From positions 124,001 through 188,000 of the forward strand of contig NZ_MAXC01000023.1 in the NCBI RefSeq assembly GCF_001693485.1: DNA of 64,000 nt, written 5' to 3'. Below are positions 54,352 to 62,223 of the stretch, in pieces. The position numbers and the translations under genes were made by a program. Below the pieces are notes generated by a model. That model was given only the letters and a program-made list of their open reading frames with translations, did not search any database and had not been told where the DNA came from. The DNA comes from Bradyrhizobium sp. LMTR 3. Its GTDB lineage: Bacteria; Pseudomonadota; Alphaproteobacteria; Rhizobiales; Xanthobacteraceae. Position 1 is the first letter of the stretch. The number at the start of each line of letters is the position of its first letter.

Positions 54352-55019
54352 TGGCCCGTCCCAAAGCACTGATCTCCTGGTCGAGCGGCAAGGATTCAGC
54401 CTTTGCGCTTCATGAAGTGATGCGCGCGGGCGAATTCGAGGTGATCGGCGCGCTGACCACGGTGACCGAGACGTTCGGCCGCGTTTCGATCCATGGTGTG
54501 CGGCAGGAGATATTGCAGGCGCAATGCGAGGCTGCCGGCCTCTCGCAGCGGATCGTGCCTATACCCTATCCCTGTCCGAACGAGATCTACGAGGCGCGAA
54601 TGGGTGAGGCGGTCGCGCAAGCGGCAGCCAGTGGCGTCACGCACATGATCTTCGGTGATCTGTTCCTGGCTGACATCCGCGCCTATCGCGAACAGAAGCT
54701 GGCGGGCACCGGAATCACGCCGGTGTTTCCGCTCTGGGAGCGGCCAACGCCGGAGCTCGCGCGAGCAATGATCGCAAGCGGGCTGGAAGCCCACATTGCG
54801 ACCGTCGATCTGAAGAAGCTGCCGGCGGAATTTGCCGGTCGCAAATTCGACGCAACGCTGCTCGCCGATCTGCCGGAGGGCATCGACCCCTGCGGCGAGA
54901 ATGGCGAGTTTCACACCTGCGTCGTGGCAGGGCCGATGTTTTCGCGGCGGGTGGCGGTGATGACCGGAGAGTGCGTCGCGCGCGACGGATATGCGTATTG
55001 CGATCTGGTGATCGGCTAG
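54351..55019 (+). CDS. Dph6-like ATP-pyrophosphatase (adenine nucleotide alpha hydrolase)
   Basis: 222 residues. A PP-loop SWSSGKDSAFAL at about 8-19 shows an N-type ATP-pyrophosphatase; VSIHGVRQEILQAQ, THMIFGDLFLADIRAYREQK and DPCGENGEFHTCVVAGP are typical of the Dph6/MJ0570 family. In eukaryotes Dph6 makes the diphthine amide, but bacteria lack diphthamide, so the substrate here is unknown. Translation starts inside the amine oxidase stop codon, suggesting joint function. Confidence 0.88.
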   Translation: MARPKALISWSSGKDSAFALHEVMRAGEFEVIGALTTVTETFGRVSIHGVRQEILQAQCEAAGLSQRIVPIPYPCPNEIYEARMGEAVAQAAASGVTHMIFGDLFLADIRAYREQKLAGTGITPVFPLWERPTPELARAMIASGLEAHIATVDLKKLPAEFAGRKFDATLLADLPEGIDPCGENGEFHTCVVAGPMFSRRVAVMTGECVARDGYAYCDLVIG

Positions 55020-55037
55020 CGCCGGAATCGTGATGCC

Positions 55038-55127
55038 GTAGGGCGGGCAAAGGCGCACTTGCGCCGTGCCCACCACAACACACACCGCGCGCGGGATGGT
55101 GGGCACGCTTCGCTTTGCCCACCCTAC
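55038..55127. repeat. Palindromic intergenic repeat, family A, copy 4
   Basis: GTAGGGCGGGCAAAGGCGCA opens and CGCTTTGCCCACCCTAC closes it, with one changed base in the left arm. It lies between the convergent Dph6-like and TSUP genes. Confidence 0.85.
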
Positions 55128-55139
55128 GCAGCTCGCTCG

Positions 55140-55910
55140 TCACCGCAAAACACCATCCAGCGCCGGCAGGCCGAAGATCACCGCAGCCGCGATCAGCGCG
55201 TAGCAGATCGAGCGGAATACGGCTTCGCTGGCCTTGCCGAACAGCGACGCGCCGAACCAGACGCCGATGCCGTAGACGGGGCCGACCACCAGCGCGAACT
55301 TGATCGCATCCATCGTGATCAGCCCGGTCGCGGCGTAACTCACGGCGGAGAAGAAATCCGAAGCGCCGAAAAACAGCACGATATTGGCGCGGGCAACCAC
55401 TGACGGAATCGGCCGGCCGAGCCAATAACCGACGATCGGTGGGCCGCCGGTCTGGGCGAGGCCACTGCAAAAGCCCGATAGTCCGCCGATGCCGATCGAA
55501 ACCGCCGCGTGGTCCTTGCCGCGGTAACGCCAGCCCGAGAGCAGTAGCAGCAGCAATGCGAACACGAAGACGGAAATGATCCAGCGCGTCGTTACCGGTT
55601 CGAGGCGGCTCAGGAAATAGGTGCCGATCGGCACGCCGATCAGCGCGCCCAACACTATGACCGCAGTCGCCTTGCGGTCGGCCTTCTCCCACGCGTTCGG
55701 CAGCAACGGCGCGGCGGCAACGAAATCGATGATCAGCAGCAGCGCGGCCACCAGACGCGGATCGGCGATCGAGCTGGCCAGCGGCATGAAGATCAACGCC
55801 GAGCCGAAGCCGGAAAAACCTCGCGCCGTGCCCGAAACGAAGGCGACGACGCAAATCGCGATTGCAGCGTTGAGGCTGACGTCAGGGGGAATCAGGCCAA
55901 GCGAGTTCAT
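55140..55910 (-). CDS. TSUP-family (TauE/SafE) membrane transporter
   Basis: 256 residues with about eight membrane helices. The family's duplicated glycine-rich motifs are visible: VSGTARGFSGFGSALIFMP near residue 25 and GGLSGFCSGLAQTGGPPIVG near residue 142. TSUP proteins move sulfite, sulfoacetate or related anions; no nearby gene tells which one. It stands alone between a family A and a family C repeat. Confidence 0.9.
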   Translation of the reverse strand: MNSLGLIPPDVSLNAAIAICVVAFVSGTARGFSGFGSALIFMPLASSIADPRLVAALLLIIDFVAAAPLLPNAWEKADRKATAVIVLGALIGVPIGTYFLSRLEPVTTRWIISVFVFALLLLLLSGWRYRGKDHAAVSIGIGGLSGFCSGLAQTGGPPIVGYWLGRPIPSVVARANIVLFFGASDFFSAVSYAATGLITMDAIKFALVVGPVYGIGVWFGASLFGKASEAVFRSICYALIAAAVIFGLPALDGVLR

Positions 55911-55961
55911 TCTTTAGCGCCTGAGATTGGGTTGAGCTGCAACCGCATCAGAGGTGAGCTC

Positions 55962-56090
55962 CTTCTCCCGCTTGCGGGGGAAGGCTGGGATGGGGGTGTC
56001 GCAACAAATGAGACTGTTCGAGTGGAGAGAGAGCCCCCACCCGCATCGCATCGTTCGATGCGATGCGACCTCCCCCGCAAGCGGGAGAGG
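55962..56090. repeat. Long inverted repeat, family C, copy 2
   Basis: The left arm contains TTCTCCCGCTTGCGGGGGAA and the right arm CCTCCCCCGCAAGCGGGAGA, which pair, as do the outer GAGCTGCAACC (from 55934) and GGTTGCAGCTC. It lies between the 5' end of the TSUP gene and the 3' end of pheT. Confidence 0.75.
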
Positions 56091-56130
56091 TTGCAGCTCG
56101 TCGTGCGGTTGTCCCGTCAGACCCGTCGGC

Positions 56131-58539
56131 TCATCCCCGCAGCGTGCCGCCGGTCTTCTTCGTCACCTCCGCCACGATCTTCGCCGCTACGGCGTCGATC
56201 TCCTGATCCGTCAGCGTCTTCTCGCGCGGCTGGATCGTCACGGCGATCGCGATCGACTTTTTGGCCGGATCGATGCCCTTGCCCTCATAGACGTCGAATA
56301 CGGCTACGTCCGTAATCAGCTTCTTGTCCGCGCCTTGCGCCGCGCGCACGATGTCGCCGGCCTTCACAGTGCGATCGACGATGAACGCAAAGTCGCGCGA
56401 TACCGGTTGGAACGCGGAGAGCTCGAGCAACGGCTTGGCGCGGGTCAGCTTCTTCTTGGCGTCGGGAATGCGGTCGAGGATCACCTCGAACGCGATCATC
56501 GGGCCATCGGCGCCGAGCGCCTCCAGCGTACGTGGGTGCAGCTCGCCGAAATAGCCCAGCACGTTCTGCGGTCCGATCTGGATGGTGCCGGAGCGACCCG
56601 GATGCAGCCAACTTGCGCCGCCTGGCACGATCTGCAGCGCCTGCATCGGCGCGCCGGCCGCCGCGAGCACCGCGAACGCATCGGCTTTGGCGTCGAGTGC
56701 ATCGGCCTGGGCAGAGCCGGACCAATGCCGGCCCATGCCCTTCGACGACGCAAAGCCATGGCGCACGCCTGAGGCGGCAACGAACTGGTTCTCGGGCTTG
56801 TCGCCCTTAAATATCTGGCCGACCTCGAACAGCGCGACGTCGGAGCAACCGCGGTTGGCATTGGCCTGCGCCGCGGCGACGAGGCCCGGCAAAAGGCTCG
56901 GCCGCATGTCAGAGAGATCGGAAGCGATGGGGTTGGCCAGCGCGAGTTCTGCCTGACCGCCACCGAACGTCTCAGCCTGCGGCTGGGAGATGAACGACCA
57001 CGTCACGGCTTCCACCATGCCGCGCGCGGCGAGTGCGCGCTTGGCGCGGCGGGTGCGGCTTTGGATAGTGGTCAGCACCGGCTTGCGCGCTTCGTCGCCG
57101 CGCTCGAACGGCGTCTCCGGCACCTTATCGACGCCGACGATGCGGACGATTTCCTCGACGATGTCGGCCTTGCCGTGAACGTCGGTGCGCCAGGAGGGAA
57201 CGGCGACCTTCACGACCGGGCCGTTGCCGGCAACCATGAAGCCGAGATGGCCGAGGATGCGCCGCATCTCGACCAGCGGCACCTCGATTCCCGCGAGGCG
57301 CTTCACCTCGGCGAGCGGGAAATCGATGATGCGGTCGTCGCCGAACGCCTTGCCGACGACCACGGTCTCGGATGGCGTGCCACCGCAGAGCTCCATCACC
57401 ATTTTGGTCGCAAGCTCGAGCCCCGGCACCATGAAGGCCGGATCGACGCCGCGCTCGAAGCGATAGCGCGCATCCGAATTGATGCCGAGCTTGCGCCCGG
57501 TCTGCGCGATGTTGATCTCGTTCCACAGCGCCGATTCGATCAGCACGTCTGACGTATTCTCGTCACAGCCGGAAGTCTCGCCGCCCATGATGCCGGCGAG
57601 CGATTCGACGCCGTGTTCATCCGCGATCACGCAGATCGAGGGATCGAGCGTGTAGGTGCGGCCGTCGAGCGCCAGCAGACTCTCGCCTTCCTTGGCGCGG
57701 CGCACGGTGAGATTGCCCGTCACCTTCCTGGCGTCGAACACATGCAGCGGCCGGGCGCGGTCGTAGGTCATGAAGTTGGTGATGTCGACCAGCGCATTGA
57801 TCGGCCGCAAGCCGATCGCGGCAAGGCGCTTCTGCAGCCATTCCGGCGAGGGCCCGTTCTTGACGCCGCGCACCAGCCGCAGCGCAAAGCCCGGACACAG
57901 CGTCGCATCTTCGACGGCGACCTTCACCGGGCAGGGGAATTCGCCCCTGACCGGCCTGATGCCGGGATCGATCAGCTTGCCCATATCGGCAGCAGAGAGA
58001 TCGCGCGCGATACCGTGCACCCCGGTGCAGTCCTGCCGGTTCGGCGTGAGGTTGATTTCGAGCACGGGATCGCCGAGGCCTGCCCATTCGGCATAACCCT
58101 TGCCGATCGGCGCATCAGCCGGCAGCTCCATGATGCCGTCATGGTCCTCGGAAAGCTGCAGCTCCGCCGCCGAGCACAGCATGCCGCGGCTTTCGACGCC
58201 TCGGATGGTGCCGACGCCGAGCGTGATGTTCTTGCCCGGGATGAACGTGCCGGGGGCTGAGAATACGCTGACGAGCCCCGCGCGCGCATTCGGCGCGCCG
58301 CAGACCACCTGCACCGGCGCAGCACCATCGCCGGTGTCGACCATGCAGACCCGCAGACGATCGGCATTGGGATGCTGCTCGGCCGAGATCACCCGCGCGA
58401 TGGAGAATGGCGCGAGCGCCTTCGCCTTGTCCTCGATGCTTTCGACCTCGAGCCCGATCATGGTGAGCTTGTCGGCGAGCTTTTCCAAGGGCTCGTCGGT
58501 GTCGAGATGTTCCTTCAGCCAGGAGAGCGTGAATTTCAT
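56131..58539 (-). CDS. pheT: Phenylalanine--tRNA ligase beta subunit
   Basis: 802 residues, normal for the long bacterial PheT. It opens MKFTLSWLKEHLDTDEPLEK and has an EMAP/tRNA-binding domain (about 40-150, with VCGAPNARAGL), the B3/B4 editing region (INALVDITNFMTYDRARPLH), the B5 domain, the catalytic-like core (ARRAKRALAAR-type stretch, WSFISQPQAE) and a C-terminal anticodon-binding FDX-ACB domain (SAFQPVSRDFAFIVDRTVKA). With PheS it forms the alpha2-beta2 enzyme that charges tRNA-Phe. It follows pheS by 127 bp. Confidence 0.97.
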   Translation of the reverse strand: MKFTLSWLKEHLDTDEPLEKLADKLTMIGLEVESIEDKAKALAPFSIARVISAEQHPNADRLRVCMVDTGDGAAPVQVVCGAPNARAGLVSVFSAPGTFIPGKNITLGVGTIRGVESRGMLCSAAELQLSEDHDGIMELPADAPIGKGYAEWAGLGDPVLEINLTPNRQDCTGVHGIARDLSAADMGKLIDPGIRPVRGEFPCPVKVAVEDATLCPGFALRLVRGVKNGPSPEWLQKRLAAIGLRPINALVDITNFMTYDRARPLHVFDARKVTGNLTVRRAKEGESLLALDGRTYTLDPSICVIADEHGVESLAGIMGGETSGCDENTSDVLIESALWNEINIAQTGRKLGINSDARYRFERGVDPAFMVPGLELATKMVMELCGGTPSETVVVGKAFGDDRIIDFPLAEVKRLAGIEVPLVEMRRILGHLGFMVAGNGPVVKVAVPSWRTDVHGKADIVEEIVRIVGVDKVPETPFERGDEARKPVLTTIQSRTRRAKRALAARGMVEAVTWSFISQPQAETFGGGQAELALANPIASDLSDMRPSLLPGLVAAAQANANRGCSDVALFEVGQIFKGDKPENQFVAASGVRHGFASSKGMGRHWSGSAQADALDAKADAFAVLAAAGAPMQALQIVPGGASWLHPGRSGTIQIGPQNVLGYFGELHPRTLEALGADGPMIAFEVILDRIPDAKKKLTRAKPLLELSAFQPVSRDFAFIVDRTVKAGDIVRAAQGADKKLITDVAVFDVYEGKGIDPAKKSIAIAVTIQPREKTLTDQEIDAVAAKIVAEVTKKTGGTLRG

Positions 58540-58555
58540 GACGATGGTTTCTCTT

Positions 58556-58602
58556 GTCCCTTCTCCCGCTCGCGGGGGAGGGTCAGGGTGGGGGCTCTCT
58601 CC
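58556..58602. repeat. Family C half-element between pheS and pheT
   Basis: CCCTTCTCCCGCTCGCGGGG through GAGGGTCAGGGTGGGGGCTC matches one arm of the family C repeats without a full partner arm. It lies in the 127-bp gap between pheS and pheT and could form a small hairpin (CTCCCGC/GCGGGGGAG). Confidence 0.6.
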
Positions 58603-58666
58603 GCGAATACGGTGGTGAGGGCGGGCACAAAGGCGCGCAAGCCCTGATATTTCACAGCGACTGCGC

Positions 58667-59749
58667 TCACGTGCTCAATCCCCCCGCGAGCGTCGGGACG
58701 TCGAGCGGCTTGAAGCCGTAATGCGAGAGCCAGCGCACGTCGTTCTCGAACAATTGCCGCAAGTCGGACATGCCGTATTTCAGCATCGCGATGCGGTCGA
58801 TGCCCATGCCCCAGGCAAAGCCCTGATAGACATCAGGGTCGATGCTGCAGGCACGCAGCACGTTCGGATGCACCATGCCGCAGCCGAGAATCTCCAGCCA
58901 GTCTTCGCCTTCGCCGAAACGGATCTCGCCCTTGTCGCGCCGGCACTGGATGTCGACCTCGAGCGAGGGTTCGGTGAACGGGAAGAACGACGGGCGGAAC
59001 CGCATGTTGATGTGGTCGACCTCGAAGAACGCCTTGCAGAACTCGTGCAGGATCCATTTGAGGTGGCCGAGATGCGAGCCCTTGTCGATGACGAGTCCTT
59101 CGACCTGGTGGAATTGCGGCGTGTGCGTCGCGTCCGAATCGATGCGATAGGTGCGGCCCGGGCAAACCACGCGGATCGGCGGCTTCTGCGACAACATCGT
59201 GCGCACCTGCACCGGCGAGGTGTGGGTACGCAGCAGCATGCGCGAACCATCTTCCTTCGGATTGAAGAAGAAGGTGTCATGCATCTCCCGCGCCGGATGG
59301 CCCTCGGGGAAGTTCAGCTTGGTGAAGTTGTAGTCGTCGGTCTCGATGTCGGGACCTTCGGCGATCGCAAATCCCATATCGGCGAAGATCGTGTTGACCT
59401 CCTCGAAGACCTGGCTCAGCGGATGGATGCGGCCCTGTTCGGCAGGCGTCTCGCGCAGCGGCAAGGTGACGTCGATGGTCTCGGAGGCAAGCCGGGCATC
59501 GAGTGCGGCCGACTTCAGGATGTCGCGGCGTGCTGTGAGCGCCTGTGTAACCTTGTCCTTGGCGAGGTTGATCGCGGCGCCTTGCGTCTTGCGCTCGTCC
59601 GGCGACATCTTGCCCAGGGTGGCGAGCAGCGCGGAGATCGAGCCCTTCTTGCCGAGCGCCGCGACACGCACGGCTTCAAGCGCCGCTTCGTCGCCGGCGG
59701 CGGCGATCTGGCTGAGAATTTGGGATTCGAGTTGAGCTAGGTCGGACAT
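58667..59749 (-). CDS. pheS: Phenylalanine--tRNA ligase alpha subunit
   Basis: 360 residues from ATG 59749. A coiled-coil N-terminus (about 1-85) is followed by the class II core: motif 1 HPLSQVFEEVNTIFADMGF, motif 2 with RTHTSPVQVRTM and VCPGRTYRIDSDATHTPQFH, and motif 3 GMGIDRIAMLKYGM. It charges tRNA-Phe with PheT. No leader peptide rich in Phe codons is seen upstream. The upstream gap holds a mini-repeat and an inverted repeat. Confidence 0.97.
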   Translation of the reverse strand: MSDLAQLESQILSQIAAAGDEAALEAVRVAALGKKGSISALLATLGKMSPDERKTQGAAINLAKDKVTQALTARRDILKSAALDARLASETIDVTLPLRETPAEQGRIHPLSQVFEEVNTIFADMGFAIAEGPDIETDDYNFTKLNFPEGHPAREMHDTFFFNPKEDGSRMLLRTHTSPVQVRTMLSQKPPIRVVCPGRTYRIDSDATHTPQFHQVEGLVIDKGSHLGHLKWILHEFCKAFFEVDHINMRFRPSFFPFTEPSLEVDIQCRRDKGEIRFGEGEDWLEILGCGMVHPNVLRACSIDPDVYQGFAWGMGIDRIAMLKYGMSDLRQLFENDVRWLSHYGFKPLDVPTLAGGLST

Positions 59750-59806
59750 GGCGACGGTACCTTTGGGCAACGCGCGCTCGCAGTCCAAACGGGACCCTCA
59801 CCATCC

Positions 59807-59844
59807 GCGACTTGTCCGCCGAAGCTCAACGAGCGAAGGCGGAA
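59807..59844. repeat. Mini-repeat copy upstream of pheS
   Basis: GCGACTTGTCCGCCGAAGCT continuing to GAAGGCGGAA is the reverse complement, with one mismatch, of the 51717-51748 insertion and its edges. A more worn relative (GCCGAAGCTTTAGCGAAGGC) is at 18312-18331. Confidence 0.7.
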
Positions 59845-59854
59845 GGCGGATGAT

Positions 59855-59896
59855 CCAGTAACCCCCGGAGTCAAAATGTCGGTCGGTGGTTACTGG
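59855..59896. repeat. Inverted repeat 3' of rplT
   Basis: CCAGTAACC (59855-59863) and GGTTACTGG (59888-59896) are perfect 9-bp arms around 24 bases. It lies in the gap between rplT and pheS on the minus strand and could form a weak 3' hairpin for the ribosomal protein transcript. Confidence 0.6.
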
Positions 59897-59973
59897 ATGC
59901 CCGCCCCAGTGCGCAATTGCGCACAAGGCGGGGCATGACACCGGAATTGCAAGAACGCCGCAGCGATTGCGAA

Positions 59974-60333
59974 TTAGGCCGCCAGCGCGGCCTTGGCCTT
60001 CTCGGCAATCGCCTGGAACGCCGCCGGCTCGTTGATGGCGAGATCCGACAGCACTTTGCGATCCACCGTGATGCCCGACTTCGAGAGGCCGTTGATAAAG
60101 ACGCTGTAGGTCATGCCGTACGGGCGCACGGCGGCATTGAGACGCTGGATCCAGAGCGCACGGAAGGTGCGCTTCTTGCGCTTGCGGTCGCGGAACGCGT
60201 ATTGCCCGGCCTTCTCGACCGCGGCCTTGGCGGCGCGGATGGTGTTCTTGCGGCGGCCGTAAAAACCCTTGGCGGCCTTGTAGACTTTCTTATGCTTGGC
60301 GTGAGCGGTCACACCGCGTTTGACGCGAGACAT
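59974..60333 (-). CDS. rplT: 50S ribosomal protein L20
   Basis: 119 residues, the standard length. It opens SRVKRGVTAHAKHKKVYKAA and continues GFYGRRKNTIRAAKAAVEKA and RKRKKRTFRALWIQRLNAAV, the L20 sequence that binds 23S rRNA early in 50S assembly. It follows rpmI by 77 bp on the same strand. In E. coli L20 represses its own operon at the mRNA; I see no obvious matching pseudoknot here. Confidence 0.98.
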   Translation of the reverse strand: MSRVKRGVTAHAKHKKVYKAAKGFYGRRKNTIRAAKAAVEKAGQYAFRDRKRKKRTFRALWIQRLNAAVRPYGMTYSVFINGLSKSGITVDRKVLSDLAINEPAAFQAIAEKAKAALAA

Positions 60334-60410
60334 GACTGGTATCCTTGATCAGAAATAAGATGACGGGATCGCCGCGCGGGCGCGGCTCGGCTGTAATGAC
60401 GTGAACGCGA

Positions 60411-60611
60411 TCAGGCGTTCGGCAAGAAGTACTTCTTGACGTTGTCGCCGTCGGTCTTGAACAGCACGCGGGTGCCGCGGAGCTGACGAATCTGCTTCTT
60501 CGTCCGCTTGATCATGCCGTGGCGCTTGCCGCGCTGGGCGTGCATCACTTTGCCGGTGGCAGTCACCTTGAAGCGCTTTTTAGCGCCTGACTTGGTCTTC
60601 AGCTTGGGCAT
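60411..60611 (-). CDS. rpmI: 50S ribosomal protein L35
   Basis: 66 residues with the L35 pattern: PKLKTKSGAKKRFKVTATGK, then the basic RGKRHGMIKRTKKQIRQLRG and a KKYFLPNA end. It is the first gene of rpmI-rplT. infC, which is often just upstream, is 860 bp away here, with an opposite-strand gene between. Confidence 0.98.
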   Translation of the reverse strand: MPKLKTKSGAKKRFKVTATGKVMHAQRGKRHGMIKRTKKQIRQLRGTRVLFKTDGDNVKKYFLPNA

Positions 60612-60875
60612 TTGGCTCTCCTGTGGCCGCAGAAAAACGCGCCCGAGGGGCGCTTCTGCGGCTTAAAATGCTCGTTAGAGCGTTGAAAGTGCTCAGGTTT
60701 TTCCCAAAAAGCGAGGCAACCCGCACGGACATCGACACGGCAGCCCTTGATCAGCCGGGCGATGAAGGTCGGGCTTATGGCAGAGGAAACGCCAAATGGC
60801 AACGATGAACCGCGGGGGGCGGTGCCGTTACCAACGCCGTGATGTCGTCAATCACCTCGGTGCGGAGCAGGAAGA

Positions 60876-61343
60876 ATGACCCGATTTCAGCGATCGATTG
60901 CCTGTTTTAACGCGTTTCCCGGCCTGCGCTCCCTGCGCTGGCTTCCCGTGTTCGCAGCACTTGCCGCGGTGGCCACGCCTGGTGGTGCCGATGCGGCCAA
61001 CAAAAGGGCCGCGGGCGTCTATGACGGCACCTGGAACGTGATCTTCGCGACGACGCGAGGCAATTGCAGTTCCGGATACAGCGTCCCCTTCACTGTCGCC
61101 GGTAACCGCGTGTCGTCGGCCGGCGGTGGCCGGGTTTCCGGTTCGGTCAATCGCACCGGCGCGGTTGCGGTCAAGGTTTCCGTCGGCGCCTCCAAGGCCT
61201 CTGGCGGCGGCCGGCTCGCCGGCGTCAGCGGTGCGGGCGCGTGGAGCGGCATCATACCGGCGACCGTTGCAGCGGCACCTGGCAGGCCACGCGGACATGA
61301 TTCTCTCTGTGGTCCCTGCGGAACGCAGGGACCACGAGCGTGA
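60876..61343 (+). CDS. Small exported protein with a probable C-terminal frameshift
   Basis: As it stands the frame gives 155 residues: a signal peptide (about 20-41, LPVFAALAAVATPGGADA), then a domain with YDGTWNVIFATTRGNCSSGY and a glycine/serine-rich beta stretch. The C-terminus after AWSGII turns basic and proline-rich. One base inserted at about 61255 would instead read TGDRCSGTWQATRT and stop at TGA 61298-61300, which restores the second cysteine and the usual end of this exported family as I know it from Bradyrhizobium. The intact protein would have about 141 residues. No function is known. Confidence 0.55.
   Translation: MTRFQRSIACFNAFPGLRSLRWLPVFAALAAVATPGGADAANKRAAGVYDGTWNVIFATTRGNCSSGYSVPFTVAGNRVSSAGGGRVSGSVNRTGAVAVKVSVGASKASGGGRLAGVSGAGAWSGIIPATVAAAPGRPRGHDSLCGPCGTQGPRA
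61309..61335 (+). terminator. Perfect 12-bp hairpin after the small exported protein gene
   Basis: GTGGTCCCTGCG and CGCAGGGACCAC pair perfectly with a three-base GAA loop. It begins nine bases after the TGA that would end the frameshift-corrected gene at 61300. There is no U-run. In the uncorrected reading the hairpin lies inside the coding frame, which is one more reason to doubt that reading. Confidence 0.55.
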
Positions 61344-61432
61344 GTGCAGTTGCGCTCATCGTGGGGCCGCAGCCTCCCATCCGGGCAGGGTGGGAGACGG
61401 CTTTTGTTATCAATGAAGTGCGGTGGTTATGG

Positions 61433-61452
61433 GCCCCCGCTTTCGCGGGGGC
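61433..61452. terminator. GC hairpin 3' of infC
   Basis: GCCCCCGC and GCGGGGGC form an 8-bp perfect stem with a TTTC loop, about 19 bases past the infC stop on the minus strand and well past the plus-strand gene. No U-run is present on either side. Confidence 0.45.
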
Positions 61453-61470
61453 GACAACGATAGGCGATAG

Positions 61471-62010
61471 CTAGCGCGGCGCCAGCACCATCACGACCTG
61501 GCGTCCCTCGAATCTGGCGTCCTGCTCGACCTTGGCGAATTCGGCGACGTCGGCCTTCACCTTGTCCAGAAGCTTGGTGCCGATTTCCTGGTGCGCCATT
61601 TCGCGGCCACGGTAGCGCAAGGTGATCTTGACCTTGTCGCCTTCCTCGAAGAACCGCTGCATGGCGCGCATTTTCACGTCGTAATCGTGATCGTCGATCA
61701 TCGGCCGCAGCTTGATCTCCTTGATCTCGACGATCTTCTGCTTCTTGCGCGCCTCGGCGGCTTTCTTCTGTGCCGAATACTTGAACTTCCCGTAGTCCAT
61801 GATCTTGCAGACGGGAGGATTGTTGTTCGGCGAAATCTCGACAAGATCCATGCCCGCCTCAAGGGCCATCTTGATGGCGACCACGGTCTCGACCGTTCCG
61901 TGGTTGGTGCCGTTCTGATCGATCAGCTGGATCTGCGCGTTGCGGATATCATCGTTGGTGCGCGGCCCGTCTTTGGTTGCAGCGGGCGGGGCTCTGTTGG
62001 GACGGCGAAT
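61471..62010 (-). CDS. infC: Translation initiation factor IF-3, ATT start codon
   Basis: IF-3 binds the 30S subunit and checks start codon and initiator tRNA. Read from an ATT at 62010 the protein has 179 residues: N-domain with TNDDIRNAQIQLIDQNGTNH, linker KKAAEARKKQKIVEIKEIKL and C-domain with VKITLRYRGREMAHQEIGTK. No ATG, GTG or TTG lies between the upstream in-frame TGA and this ATT, and GGAGAG lies six bases before it. Starting at the first internal GTG (61884) would drop most of the N-domain. infC genes are known for non-standard AUU starts, by which IF-3 limits its own synthesis. Confidence 0.93.
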   Translation of the reverse strand: MRRPNRAPPAATKDGPRTNDDIRNAQIQLIDQNGTNHGTVETVVAIKMALEAGMDLVEISPNNNPPVCKIMDYGKFKYSAQKKAAEARKKQKIVEIKEIKLRPMIDDHDYDVKMRAMQRFFEEGDKVKITLRYRGREMAHQEIGTKLLDKVKADVAEFAKVEQDARFEGRQVVMVLAPR

Positions 62011-62223
62011 GGGTAACTCTCCAAAGTTGTGAAAGAAGGGCCGTAGTTTGAAGCAATACGCTCAAGACAGCAAGCGAACTCACGATCTGCGCCCGAAAAC
62101 CGTCAAATGCGAGGCATTTCGGTCACGTCCGGCAAATATAGCGCGGCGGCCTGATCCGCAAGCGCCGGGCGCTCTCATGCTTGACCGATAGAGCGCGCTC
62201 GCGGACAAAGCGGCAAGGCGAGA

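Noticed and set aside
60623..60808. A 61-codon plus-strand frame upstream of rpmI.
   Set aside because: It overlaps the rpmI promoter region in antisense, with no domain or conserved start.
61126..61416. A 96-codon frame overlapping the small exported protein gene in the third frame.
   Set aside because: It is not the frame that restores the family C-terminus, and it has no ribosome site.
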